Positions 27,430-38,200 of a stretch of 64,000 nucleotides of DNA are shown piece by piece. This stretch comes from Winogradskyella psychrotolerans RS-3 (GTDB lineage Bacteria; Bacteroidota; Bacteroidia; Flavobacteriales; Flavobacteriaceae): positions 124,001 to 188,000 of the forward strand of contig NZ_ATMR01000124.1 of NCBI RefSeq assembly GCF_000427335.1, read 5' to 3'. How positions within the stretch are numbered: position 1 is the stretch's first letter; each line of letters opens with the position of its first letter. The notes beneath the pieces were generated by a model. It was given only the letters and a program-made list of their open reading frames with translations. It made no database searches and was not told where the DNA came from. A program made the translations under genes and the position numbers.

Positions 27430-27909
27430 ATGGCTTTACACAAACTTCAGGTAGATGATTTCTACGATGATTCCTATAAATTAATTGCGATTCATTGTAG
27501 GGTAGAAGATTATCGATTGGCCTATTTGCTGAACAAGCATTTAGAGCTTAAGTTAGAACGTAAGGATGCAGATATAGACTTTAAATATTTAGAATCCTCA
27601 TACAGTATTTTTGAATGGGATAATGAAACAGAATACGTGATGTGGAATTTAATTTCTAACGTCTGTAAGAAGGAGGAAGATAGTTTGCACAGTACAGGAA
27701 CATTATTTAATGATACTGAAAAAGTACTTAAAACATTTCATTTAATTCCTGAATTTAAGAAGGTAGACTATTTTATTAAAATTTCAGACGAAATACAGAA
27801 TGTAGATGAAAATCGTATTCTAAATAAGTTAAAAGCCATTCCGCAAATTATAACAAGTTATACGGTAGATCCGTTAAAAATAAGGTCAAAAGACCATTTA
27901 ATTTTTTGA
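27430..27909 (+). CDS. IPExxxVDY family protein
   Basis: The 159-aa protein is named for a motif seen here as IPEFKKVDY (in FHLIPEFKKVDYFIKI, about residue 110). The family is confined to Bacteroidota and usually sits between rnc and pyk, as here. The function is unknown. I chose ATG 27430 (MALHKLQVDDFYDD) instead of an upstream non-ATG start that would add 26 unlike residues. The stop lies 4 nt before pyk, so the two are probably co-translated. Confidence 0.9.
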   Translation: MALHKLQVDDFYDDSYKLIAIHCRVEDYRLAYLLNKHLELKLERKDADIDFKYLESSYSIFEWDNETEYVMWNLISNVCKKEEDSLHSTGTLFNDTEKVLKTFHLIPEFKKVDYFIKISDEIQNVDENRILNKLKAIPQIITSYTVDPLKIRSKDHLIF

Positions 27910-27913
27910 ATTG

Positions 27914-29353
27914 ATGTCAAACAAGAAAACAAAAATAGTAGCCACATTAGGTCCTGCAACGAGCACCAAAGAAGTATTGAAAGCAATGCTAGATGAAGGC
28001 TGTAATGTATTTAGAATTAATTTCTCTCATGCTGATTATAAAGACGTTGAAGAACGTATTAAAATGATTAGAGAACTCAACGAAGAGTTTGGTTATAACG
28101 CTTCAATTTTAGGAGATCTTCAAGGTCCTAAATTACGTGTTGGAACTATGAAAGGTGAAGTATTTGTAAATCCTGGTGACGAAATTATTTTTGCTACAGG
28201 CGAACGTTTCGAAGGCACAAAAGAACGCGTCTACATGACGTATGATAAGTTTCCACAAGACGCAAAACCAGGCGAACGGATTTTATTAGATGACGGAAAA
28301 TTAATTTTTGAAGTTGTATCTACAGATCAAGTTTCTGAAGTAAAGGCAAGAGTTATACAAGGAGGTCCTTTAAAATCGAAGAAAGGAGTTAACCTTCCAA
28401 ATACAAATATTTCGCAACCTGCATTAACAGAAAAAGATATTGAAGATGCTATTTTCGCCATTGGGCAAAAAGTAGATTGGATCGCTTTATCATTTGTGCG
28501 TCATGCAGAAGATTTAATGGAATTAGAACAGTTGATTTCTCAACATAGTGATCATAAAATTCCAATTATAGCTAAGATAGAAAAGCCAGAAGCTGTTGAA
28601 AATATAGACAAGATTGTTGCGTATTGTGATGGTTTAATGGTAGCTCGTGGTGATTTAGGTGTTGAAATTCCTGCGGAAGAAGTTCCGTTAATTCAAAAGC
28701 AGTTAGTGCTAAGAGCTAAACGTGCTAGAATTCCTGTAATTATTGCGACTCAAATGATGGAAACCATGATTACGAGTTTAACACCAACACGTGCAGAGGT
28801 TAATGATGTTGCCAATTCAGTGATGGATGGTGCAGATGCTGTAATGTTATCTGGTGAAACATCTGTTGGACAATATCCTGTTCAGGTCATTCGTCAAATG
28901 TCAAATATTATACGAAGTGTAGAAGATTCACCACTTATTGAAGTGCCACAATCTCCTCCACATATTCGTACTAAGCGTTATATAACTAAAGCAATTTGTT
29001 ATCACGCGGCTAATATGGCAAACGAGATTAATGCAAAAGCGATTTCTACATTAACAAATAGTGGCTATACAGCGTTTCAGATTTCGGCTTGGAGACCATC
29101 TGCTCATATTTTAGTATTTACATCAAACAGACGTATTTTAACGCAACTTAGTTTACTTTGGGGTGTTACAGCGTTCTATTATGACAAATTTGTAAGCACA
29201 GATGAAACGATAGAAGATGTAAATGCCATAGCATGTAAAAAAGGGTATTTAGAAGTCGGTGATATGTTAATTAGTTTAGCAGCAATGCCAATACAAGATA
29301 AAGGAATGGTAAATACATTACGAGTTTCAGAAATTGAAAGTTGTAGTTTTTAG
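27914..29353 (+). CDS. pyk: Pyruvate kinase
   Basis: The 479-aa glycolytic enzyme makes pyruvate and ATP from phosphoenolpyruvate and ADP. The N-terminal KTKIVATLGPATSTKE and FRINFSHA are diagnostic, and the signature IPIIAKIEKPEAVENIDKI holds the catalytic Lys and Glu. Further on are VARGDLGVEIP and QMMETMI. The B domain lies at about 70-170 and the C-terminal domain at about 350-479. The start is ATG 27914, following a TTG that I do not use. It ends in a terminator. Confidence 0.97.
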   Translation: MSNKKTKIVATLGPATSTKEVLKAMLDEGCNVFRINFSHADYKDVEERIKMIRELNEEFGYNASILGDLQGPKLRVGTMKGEVFVNPGDEIIFATGERFEGTKERVYMTYDKFPQDAKPGERILLDDGKLIFEVVSTDQVSEVKARVIQGGPLKSKKGVNLPNTNISQPALTEKDIEDAIFAIGQKVDWIALSFVRHAEDLMELEQLISQHSDHKIPIIAKIEKPEAVENIDKIVAYCDGLMVARGDLGVEIPAEEVPLIQKQLVLRAKRARIPVIIATQMMETMITSLTPTRAEVNDVANSVMDGADAVMLSGETSVGQYPVQVIRQMSNIIRSVEDSPLIEVPQSPPHIRTKRYITKAICYHAANMANEINAKAISTLTNSGYTAFQISAWRPSAHILVFTSNRRILTQLSLLWGVTAFYYDKFVSTDETIEDVNAIACKKGYLEVGDMLISLAAMPIQDKGMVNTLRVSEIESCSF

Positions 29354-29382
29354 AGACTAGCCTTAATAATTAAGATAAACGA

Positions 29383-29417
29383 AATGCAGTATTGTTGTTA
29401 AACGATACTGCATTTTT
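29383..29417 (+). terminator. Terminator after pyk
   Basis: AATGCAGTAT pairs with ATACTGCATT, 12-nt loop, T-run. Confidence 0.88.
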
Positions 29418-29489
29418 TATGTTGAAAAATGTATGGTTTAATCTGAATTCCTATTACATAGAATTATATATAAAATTAAAAGCTAAATT

Positions 29490-30587
29490 TTAATTGAACA
29501 CTAACGCTTTTTTTTCTTGATCTGATGGTTTGGGTTTTTTAGGCTTTTCTGTATTTAAATTAGACAAAGAGATGCCTAGCAATCGAACAGAATTATTCAA
29601 CTTATTTTGGTAAAGTAAATCTTTAGCGGTTTCTAATATAATGGATGTATCACTTACATAATAGGGTAACGTTTTACTTCGTGTTTGCAACGTAAAGTCG
29701 CTATATTTTATTTTTAAAGTTATGGTTTTACCAGAGACTTTATTTTTAGTAAGTCGTTTTGAAACTTCTTCTGATATATGCTCTAATTTTTCCAGCATAA
29801 AAATTTCTGAAGATAGATTTTTGCTAAACGTTCGTTCTGCTGCTAATGATTTTCTAATTCGGTTGGGTTTAACTTCACTGAAATGAATGCCGCGTACAAC
29901 ATCATAGTAATAGCGTCCAGATTTACCGAAGTTTTTATCTAAATACTCTAAGGATTTTAATTTTAAATCTTTTCCTGTAAAAATGCCTTTTTGATACATT
30001 TTTTCAGCTGTGACTTTGCCTACACCATAGAATTTTCTAATGTCTAAATCTTCTAAAAATTGAAAGACATCTTCTGGATTTACTGTTTTCTGTCCGTTGG
30101 GTTTATTGTAATCGCTAGCTACTTTAGCGATAAATTTATTAATAGAGATACCTGCGGAAGCCGTTAAGCCAACTTCGTTAAAAATTCGTTGTCTTATCTC
30201 TTCAGCAATTAATGACGCACTAGGGAATCCTATTTTGTTTTCTGTGACATCTAAATAGGCTTCATCTAGCGACAATGGCTCTACCAAATCCGTATATTCT
30301 AAAAAAATCTTGCGAATGCGTTTAGAAATTTCAGTATAACGTTCAAAATCTGTTTTTACAAAAATCAGTTCCGGACATAGTTTTATAGCCAACCGGCCAG
30401 ACATGGCACTTTTTACTCCAAATTTCCGAGCTTCATAGCTCGCAGCACTAACAACACCCCGTGTGCCACCACCTCCAACAGCAATCGGTTTACCTTTAAG
30501 TTCCGGATTATCCATTTGCGCTACAGAGGCATAAAATGCATCCATATCGACATGAATTATCTTTCTTATTGGTAAATCGTTAATCAT
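29490..30587 (-). CDS. dinB: DNA polymerase IV (Y family)
   Basis: The 365-aa translesion polymerase has its first catalytic motif in IIHVDMDAFYASV and its second in SLDEAYLDVTENK, both with metal-binding acidic residues. The palm/fingers region has GTRGVVSAASYEARKFGV, followed by the HhH thumb (FYGVGKVTAEKMYQKGI) and the little-finger domain (about 240-345). It copies damaged DNA with low fidelity. No LexA box was recognised. It is divergent from the CYTH gene. Confidence 0.95.
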   Translation of the reverse strand: MINDLPIRKIIHVDMDAFYASVAQMDNPELKGKPIAVGGGGTRGVVSAASYEARKFGVKSAMSGRLAIKLCPELIFVKTDFERYTEISKRIRKIFLEYTDLVEPLSLDEAYLDVTENKIGFPSASLIAEEIRQRIFNEVGLTASAGISINKFIAKVASDYNKPNGQKTVNPEDVFQFLEDLDIRKFYGVGKVTAEKMYQKGIFTGKDLKLKSLEYLDKNFGKSGRYYYDVVRGIHFSEVKPNRIRKSLAAERTFSKNLSSEIFMLEKLEHISEEVSKRLTKNKVSGKTITLKIKYSDFTLQTRSKTLPYYVSDTSIILETAKDLLYQNKLNNSVRLLGISLSNLNTEKPKKPKPSDQEKKALVFN

Positions 30588-30640
30588 ACTGTAAATTTAG
30601 GCATTAAATGCCTTTTAAATTATAATTATTAAGACTTGTG

Positions 30641-31114
30641 ATGATTGAAATAGAACGAAAATTTTTGGTAAACTCTGATGCTTTTAAAACAGAAGCATAT
30701 ATGTCCTACTCTATAAAACAGGGTTTTTTAAATAGTGATAAAGCCCGAACAGTTAGAGTAAGATTAAAAAATGACAAAGGCTACTTAACGGTTAAAGGAA
30801 AATCTACAGCCAATGGTTTATCTCGTTTTGAGTGGGAGAAAGAAATTTCTAAATCCGATGCTGAAGCCTTATTACTTCTTTGTGAACCAGGAATTATTGA
30901 TAAAACACGATATGAAGTAAAATCTAATGATCATATTTTTGAAATTGATGAATTTTATGGTGATAATGAAGGTTTAATTGTTGCTGAAGTTGAATTGAAT
31001 TCTGAAAATGAATCGTATAAAAAACCACATTGGCTGGGTAAAGAAGTCACAGGAGATCTTAAATATTATAATTCTTTATTAATTAAAACACCTTATAAAC
31101 TATGGAAACATTAA
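30641..31114 (+). CDS. CYTH domain protein (triphosphate tunnel metalloenzyme)
   Basis: The 157-aa protein begins with the CYTH hallmark ExExK (EIERKFLV). It has alternating charged strands (RTVRVRLKN, GYLTVKGKS, RFEWEKEI, FEIDEFYGDNEGLIVAEVEL) that line the tunnel. Family members hydrolyse inorganic triphosphate or nucleoside triphosphates with magnesium. The substrate here is unknown; bacterial homologues near this size are often tripolyphosphatases. ATG 30641 is used rather than GTG 30638. The gene overlaps the next start by 13 nt. Confidence 0.92.
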   Translation: MIEIERKFLVNSDAFKTEAYMSYSIKQGFLNSDKARTVRVRLKNDKGYLTVKGKSTANGLSRFEWEKEISKSDAEALLLLCEPGIIDKTRYEVKSNDHIFEIDEFYGDNEGLIVAEVELNSENESYKKPHWLGKEVTGDLKYYNSLLIKTPYKLWKH

Positions 31115-31659
31115 AACGAGTACTAATCTTATTGGTTTTTATTTTCGGCGTTGTCTCTTGCAAAGAGGAAGCTAAATCCGAAAGTATTAAGGAGGAACCA
31201 ATTGTTATAGAGCCTAAAGATAAAGTTACTGAAGAAGCTGAAGAAGCTGAAGCTCCTAAAGTAGAAAAACAGTCTATTGCTGTTTTAAAAGGGGAATTGA
31301 CTGCAAAAGGGTTTAAAGTTTTTGATTATGTAAATGAGAAAACAAAAGATACTGTATTAATGCAACAATACTTTATGGCGTTTCTTAAAGATGGACCAAT
31401 TCGAAACCAAAATGAAGAAGAAGTTGTGATACTTCAAGAAGAGCATTTAGCACATTTGGGGAAAATGTACGATTTAGGTTATGCCGATATTTCAGGACCT
31501 TTTGGTGATGATGGTGATATAAGAGGCATTACTATTTATAATGTGCCAACACAAAAAATGGCGGATAGTTTAGCTAATTCGGATCCAATGGTTAAAGCAG
31601 GTCGATTGATAATTGAAATGCATCCTTGGTGGGCAGCAAAAGGTTATAATTTGCGATAA
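31102..31659 (+). CDS. Lipoprotein with YciI-like domain
   Basis: The 185-aa protein has a lipoprotein signal (LVFIFGVVSCKEE), an acidic linker (EEAEEAEAPKVEK) and a C-terminal YciI-like ferredoxin-fold domain (MQQYFMAFLKDGPIRNQ...HLAHLGKMYDLGYADISGPFGDDGDIRGI cores...DPMVKAGRLIIEMHPWW). The domain has no firm biochemical role. It overlaps the CYTH gene, so the two are likely translated together. Confidence 0.83.
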   Translation: METLKRVLILLVFIFGVVSCKEEAKSESIKEEPIVIEPKDKVTEEAEEAEAPKVEKQSIAVLKGELTAKGFKVFDYVNEKTKDTVLMQQYFMAFLKDGPIRNQNEEEVVILQEEHLAHLGKMYDLGYADISGPFGDDGDIRGITIYNVPTQKMADSLANSDPMVKAGRLIIEMHPWWAAKGYNLR

Positions 31660-31684
31660 CAAATGTTGGCGGTAATTAGAACAA

Positions 31685-32164
31685 ATGACGAATACAATAT
31701 ATAAAATAGAAAAAAAGGAATATGAAAGTGTAGTTGAACTTTGGGAATCTTCAGTTCGAGCAACGCATCACTTCCTAAAAGAAGAAGATATTGAATATTT
31801 TAAACCCTTAATTTTAAATACGTATTTAGATGTGGTTGAGTTAAGATGCATCAAAAATAATGATAAAAAAATAGTTGGTTTTCTTGGAGTTGCTGAACAA
31901 AATTTAGAAATGTTATTTATTCACCCTGAATATAGAGGGAAAAGCATTGGAAAAACGCTATTAAATTATTCAATTAACCAATTAAATGTGAAAAAAGTTG
32001 ATGTCAATGAACAGAATGAGCAGGCAGTAGGGTTTTACAAACATTGTGGGTTTAAAACTATAAAACGCTCTGAATTGGATGCTTCTGGAAAACCATACCC
32101 AACATTACATATGGAATTAAAAAATAATTACAGCGAACCACGTGTGTCAAAAATACTGGATTAA
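31685..32164 (+). CDS. GNAT acetyltransferase, YjaB-like
   Basis: The 159-aa GNAT protein has its acetyl-CoA loop in HPEYRGKSIGKTLL. The late segment DVNEQNEQAVGFYKHCGFK followed by SELDASGKPYPTLHM matches E. coli YjaB very closely, as I remember it. It transfers acetyl groups to an unknown amine substrate. It lies 25 nt downstream of the lipoprotein gene and ends before a bidirectional terminator. Confidence 0.88.
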   Translation: MTNTIYKIEKKEYESVVELWESSVRATHHFLKEEDIEYFKPLILNTYLDVVELRCIKNNDKKIVGFLGVAEQNLEMLFIHPEYRGKSIGKTLLNYSINQLNVKKVDVNEQNEQAVGFYKHCGFKTIKRSELDASGKPYPTLHMELKNNYSEPRVSKILD

Positions 32165-32268
32165 TTATTAAACAAAGATTGTTATATTTTTTTGTTACGT
32201 CTGAGTTTCCTTCATAAATTCCTTACATGCAAAAGTGCAACCTTTCAATTCACGAAACCGTTAAATAC

Positions 32269-32302
32269 AAAAAAGCTCTGAAGTAATTCAGAGCTTTTTT
32301 TA
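32269..32302. terminator. Bidirectional terminator between convergent genes
   Basis: AAAAGCTCTGAA pairs with TTCAGAGCTTTT (12 bp, 4-nt loop), with T-runs in both directions, serving the GNAT and OmpA genes. Confidence 0.92.
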
Positions 32303-32324
32303 TGTTATTATAATAAGATTTTGT

Positions 32325-34237
32325 TTATTCTGCAGCAAGTGTTCCGCTAACAATAATAAACTCAGAACGTCTGTTTTCAGAATGTTGTTCTTGGGTACAA
32401 CCTGTTGAACAATCTACTTTAGGCTCAGTTTCCCCTTTACCTTCTCCAGAAATACGAGATGCATCGATACCCTTAGATATGACATACTGGACCGTAGTTT
32501 TTGCTCTACGCTCAGAAAGTGCATTGTTATAAGAATCTGTTCCTCTATTATCTGTATGTGATGTTGCTTTAATAACCATATTAGGATATTTCGTCATGAT
32601 TTGAACTAACTTATCCAACTCAAAAGCTGCTTGAGCTGTGATGTTAGACTGATCAAAATCGAAGAAAATTGGCGCTAAATCAATAGTTTCCGCTGCAATT
32701 AGCTTCTCAATAGGATCTAAAGAAATTTGAACATTATTTTCTTCTTCGTTAGTACCTTTTACCTGTACTTTCTTACTATCAAAGCCATCAATTACAACTT
32801 CTAACTCGGTATCTTGTTCACATTCTACAATGAATTCAACAACACCTTCTGCGTTCGTTGTTTTAGAAACTACTTTATTTCCTTCGGCATCAAATAAAGA
32901 AACAGATGCACCACTTAGAGGTTCGCGAGTTTTATCGTCTAATACTGTTGTAGTGATTAATACGTCGCAAAGTGGTTGTAGTTTTTTAAATGTATACACA
33001 TCATCACTACCTTTTCCTCCATCTCTATTAGAAGATACAAACCCTTCATCACTCTCTTCATCAATAGTGAATGCAAAATCATCTCCGTTACTGTTGATAG
33101 GAATACCAAGGTTACGGATAGGTGCCATTTTTCCGTCAATTTCCTTTGTGTAAAAAACGTCTAATCCACCAAGACCTAAATGACCTGTTGATGAAAAGTA
33201 AAGCGTATTATTACTACTGATGTAAGGGAACATTTCTTGTCCTTCTGTATTTACTTTTTGACCTAAATTTTCTGCTTCACCTACAGTACCATCATCGTTT
33301 ATTGCTGCTTTGTAAATATCAAAGTCACCAAAACCACCTGGCATATTTGAAGCAAAGTATAATGTTTTACCATCTGCACTTACTGCTGGGTTTTTAACTG
33401 AATAGTTTTCACTATTAAACGCTAACGCTTCTACAGTATCCCAGTCCTTACCTAATTTTGTAGCTTTAAATAAATAAACTTGACTAAATTTTCTATTACT
33501 TAAAGAATCTTTTTGAAAATCTTTTTCATAAAAGCTTTCTCTAGAAAAATACATGGTTTTACCATCTGGTGAAAATGATACTAAACCTTCGTGGTATTTA
33601 GTATTAATTTTGTTATTCACTAACTCAGCTTCTTGGTAGGTGTCATCTGTATTTTTAGTAATTGTATAAATGTCTAAAAACGGTTGATCGTTCCATCCAT
33701 AAGTTTTACGACTATCGTTACGACCAGATGTAATGTATAATTTACCATCGTTCATAATCCCACCGAAATCTGACTGCTCAGAGTTAAAGTCAGCATTCTG
33801 AACATTAAACTTTTTACCTTGTTCTAATATTTTAGGAAGGTAATTAGGGTTTTTCTAAATGCTGCAGCACGATGATCAGAAGGACGCATTGAAGCAAAAC
33901 GTTCCATTTGCGCATTAGATGCTTCGTACTTACCATTTGCTTTTAGCATTTGTGAATACTTATATACCATCTCTGGCTTATCTGATGTCTCCAATGCTTT
34001 GGCGTACCAGCGTTCAGCAGCTTCAGTATTAAAGATGTTATAATAACTTTCAGCAAGTTGTGCGTAAACATAAGCATCAGCTTCACCTTTATCTACGAGC
34101 TTATTATAGCTTTCTATAGCTTTTACAAATTCGTATTGTGCAAATTGCTTATCTGCTTTTTTGGTATCTTTATTCTGAGCAGTTAAGTAAAAGCCGCTCA
34201 TCAATGTAATCAATAATAATATTCTATAGTTTTTCAT
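32325..34237 (-). pseudogene. OmpA-family protein with TPR and PD40 repeats, frameshifted
   Basis: The first part (34237-33824) has a signal peptide and TPR helices (DKQFAQYEFVKAIESYNKL...). The rest runs in another frame to 32325. It holds PD40/WD40-like propeller repeats (TMYFSRESF, TLYFASNMPGGFGDFDIY, TLYFSSTGHLGLGGLDVFY), a carboxypeptidase-regulatory-like domain and a C-terminal OmpA domain that binds peptidoglycan (NMVIKATSHTDNRGTD...ALSERRAKTTVQYV). One T is missing in the T5 run at 33850-33854, which would restore FRKNPNYLPKILEQGKKF. The architecture matches PorE-like proteins tied to T9SS and gliding. Last of three co-directional genes; sequencing error is likely. Confidence 0.88.
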
Positions 34238-34257
34238 AATTGTTTTAGCTTAACTGA

Positions 34258-35166
34258 TTAAAAGTATCTAGGTGAACGAGAAACACGTTTCGAAAAATTA
34301 AGATCAAATAATAACATGATCTCGTGAGATGCTGGTGCATACGCTTTGATGTCTGACGATATAGCGTCATAAGCATAACCAATCCTTAGAGAAGGCGTTA
34401 AAGCAAAATTAACTAAACCTGAAAATGAATCGTCTAATCTATATGACGCACCAATTTCAAATTTCTTATAGAACCTTGCATTGACGTTAACATCAAATGA
34501 TGTTGGTGCATCAAATGCAGACTTTACCATTACAGAAGGCTTCAATTCTGTATTAGGTGAAAGATCAAACACATAACCACCAGTTAAGAAATAGTGCTGT
34601 GTTTCTGATCCTATTTTATAACCATCAGCATCTAAATGAACCGATGATAATAAATTTGGTACTGATAAAGAGACATAGTATTTGTCGGTATAATAAAAGA
34701 AACCTGCTCCAATATTAGGTGTTGTACTACTAATATCTTGTGCGAAGAATGGATCTGTATTATCTACAACACTCACATCAGAGTTTAGGCCAATGTCGTG
34801 AAATGTAGCTCCAGCTTTTACTCCAAATGCTAAACGGTGTTCTCCACCTAATTGTAAGGTGTAAGAAACATCTACATAAGCATTGGTTTCCTTAACCGGA
34901 CCAATTCGGTCTGAAATGACAGATAAACCTAACCCAAGGTTATTGCCAATAGGTGTGTGACCAAAAAACGTTCCTGTTTCTGGTCCTCCATCAATCTTAG
35001 TCCATTGATTTCTGTATAATAGTCCAAAAGAAAGATTTTCTTTTGAGCCTGCATACGCAGGATTAATGACATTCATATTATACATGTACTGCGTGTACTG
35101 AGGGTCTTGTTGCCCATGCATCTGAAATGCTAAAAGCAAAACCGCTATAATAGAGAGTTTTTTCAT
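34258..35166 (-). CDS. PorP/SprF-family type IX secretion outer-membrane protein
   Basis: The 302-aa protein has a signal peptide (MKKLSIIAVLLLAFQMHGQ), then QDPQYTQYMYNMNVINPAYAGSKENL, the family hallmark, and beta-barrel strands to a terminal aromatic residue (RSPRYF). PorP/SprF proteins help T9SS cargo with type B sorting domains reach the surface. The upstream gene encodes exactly such a cargo, and the downstream gene an OmpA/PD40 protein, so the three form a functional set. Confidence 0.94.
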   Translation of the reverse strand: MKKLSIIAVLLLAFQMHGQQDPQYTQYMYNMNVINPAYAGSKENLSFGLLYRNQWTKIDGGPETGTFFGHTPIGNNLGLGLSVISDRIGPVKETNAYVDVSYTLQLGGEHRLAFGVKAGATFHDIGLNSDVSVVDNTDPFFAQDISSTTPNIGAGFFYYTDKYYVSLSVPNLLSSVHLDADGYKIGSETQHYFLTGGYVFDLSPNTELKPSVMVKSAFDAPTSFDVNVNARFYKKFEIGASYRLDDSFSGLVNFALTPSLRIGYAYDAISSDIKAYAPASHEIMLLFDLNFSKRVSRSPRYF

Positions 35167-35209
35167 TATAATAAGTTGATTCTGTTAGTTAATTAATTCT
35201 ATTATTGAT

Positions 35210-38200
35210 TTATCTGTTAATATATACCCAAGCACTTTTTGTCTTTGCTCCACCTTCGTAAACTACTGTATAGAAATAAGTACCTACTGGTAATTCATCA
35301 CCATCATTAGTTTGTCCAACCCATTCATCGGTGTAATTATTTTTTGAATATACTAGCGTTCCGTTTCTATTAAATATTTCAAGTTTAGTAACACCAAAGC
35401 TACTTAAGTCAAAAGTATCATTCTGACCTATTGAAACACCTGGCGAAATACCTTCTGGGAATATACATGTTTCAGCTTCTTCAACAGTTTTAGTAATTGT
35501 ATTAGAACAACCACTCTCATTAAATGTTATTGTAGCTGAATATTCACCGGCTACTACAACATTAGTTAAGGTTAAACCACTACCATTAAAATCAATACCA
35601 TCTAGAGTCCAACTTACAGTTACATCAGCATCTGTAAAATTAGTAGGTGTAATGCCTATTGTTTTAGTTGCTGTTGATGGTGGAGGACAAACGATGTAGT
35701 CATACTGAAGATCAAAAGTAGCCAATGGTACTAAGTTAATTACTAAAGCAAATGACGTCGTTTCGTAACAACCTGTTGATGGATCTAGTGCTCTTACATA
35801 GATAGTTTCATCTCCACTAGAGTATGAATTAGGTAATGCACCTGTTCCTGCCTCTGCATCATCAAGTGATGTGTGATATGAAATAATCATGTTTGGATCT
35901 GCAGTAACATCACCATTTATTGAGACTAAATCAAATACGGTTTCACCATCTACAACACCATCTAAATCATCACAGACAACAAAATCGTCAGGCTGATTAA
36001 TAACTGGTCTTGCATTTACAATTAATTCTACTTGAGATAATTCTCTACATCCAATAAATCCATTGTTATATGCAGCAGTATCTTCTATTCTCATAATTAG
36101 TGTTTCTCCAACTGAGGTATATGGTGATGCTACAGCGTCAATCAATTGGTTAGCATTGGCAGTACTTGTATAGTAAGTTATTGTAAAGCCATCTAGTGCG
36201 AGAGATGTTGATAGAGCGTCTAAATCAAATTGTTCTGATCCATCTGCTTCTGGTCCATCACATGCTGTAATGGTTTGTGGAGCTAATGATTCTGGATCCT
36301 TATAAAGATTTGCAATAACAACTTGAGATAGTGCATTAGCATTACACTGTGAATCGAACGCCTGTACTTGGTAGCTACCTGATTCAGTAACAACAAGAGA
36401 GGTTAAGTTTTCACCTGGTATTACAGTTCCATCTTTTGTCCATACAAAATCATCTGCAAATGGTGAGTACGTTTCTAGAGTTATAGATTCGAAACCACAA
36501 ACTGATACTTCATCCGTTTCATCTGGATCATTAGTAGGATCAATAGGGACTTCGTTACTAACAATAGAGGCATTAATATCTGCTATTGTACTACCAGAGC
36601 CAGGTTGACCAACATTTGTTTGTCTCACTTGAATAACACCAGCGCCTTCTGCATAATTAGTAATTAGTAAAAGGTATATTTCACCCTGAACGGCACCTGT
36701 AAGTGTTACATCTTCTACTGGAGCTGCAGAATAACTACAATCTACTTCTGATGATAAATCACATAAACTATCACCTGGTGCAAATGGGCCCCAAAGAATA
36801 AAATCAACATCTAGCTCATCTCCAATCGGATTGTCATTCTCGTCAAAAGCAGTATTTTGAACCATTTGAATGAAAAGATCACCAGAGGTTCCAACTTCTA
36901 AAACACTGTAAGTAGGATTAGGTGTTGTAAATAGACATTCAATTTGGCCAGCTCCATCGTTTTGATTTATAGTGTTGTAAGTATATAATATATCACTTGC
37001 GTCACTACCACTACAATAATTGTCTGCTAAGTCACACGCTAAATTTACTGGTGCAACATAAGGTGTAATACATAAATCAAATGTGGTGTCTTCGTTTGAA
37101 GTACCAAAAGAGAATACTCTAATATAGTACGTGTTTCCTATCGTAAGTTGCGGTGTAGCAGTAGATAATTCAGCATTAAAAAAGCCAGCTTCAGCACAAG
37201 CTATTTCAACTAAGTTGTCACAAGAACCTTCATAAAGCGCATGCCCTAAGTTTGTATCACTTCCTGCAATATTTGCTAAAGCAATTAATTGAGATTCACT
37301 TTGTGCTTCAAATTGAAACCAAACATCATCGTCAGCAGATCCACCACATGACGGGTCTGGAATATCAGACGTAGTTGCCGCTAATATTGTCCCTGAGGTT
37401 CTAACTGCGCAGAGTATGTCGTCATTAACAACTGCTACTGTAGCGTTACATGGATTATCATTGACTGGAGGACAACCTACAACCACATAATTATTACTAC
37501 TAATTGTACAATTGTTATCTTGTTCGTTAGTGATAAATATTTTTACCTCAGTACCAAAATCAAATGGACCTATTGGATAGATACCAGCATCAAACGCCTG
37601 AGTTGTGTCAGTATTAAAATTATTCGAAATTTCTAAAGATGTTGCATCACCTACATCGGTAATATTAACATCAATAGAAAATGTGTCGGTAGTACAGTCT
37701 GTTACTACTGTATATTCTGCTTCTGCTAGTGTACAATTTAATTCTTGGACATTAAGCGTAAAATCTAAGGTAACACCCCAAGTGCCATTATAACAAGGAT
37801 TTGGAGTTGCTTGAGCAAAGTCTGTTGAGACTATGCGCATTCTATGATCACCTAATGGAGCCGTAACAGGCATAAGAAATGAGGCATCTTGTGTATGAGG
37901 GTTGCCACCACCAGATGATACACCTTGGTATACAATCTCAGTAGCATCAAATACTAAATCATCGTTAAAATCAACCCACATAATAGTATTGTATGTTGCG
38001 CTATGTCCAAACTCAATTTCAACATTAGCATCAAGTCCTCTAAAAACATTAACTGCAGGAGATGTATTATTTTCGTAAGTTACATCACCAGGACTAGGGA
38101 AATCTGTAATACCAATAGTAACATTATTAACACCATCACCATCATTGGATGTTGGAAAAGATGCACAATAGCCTGTAAAGAATTCGAATGGACCATTAAA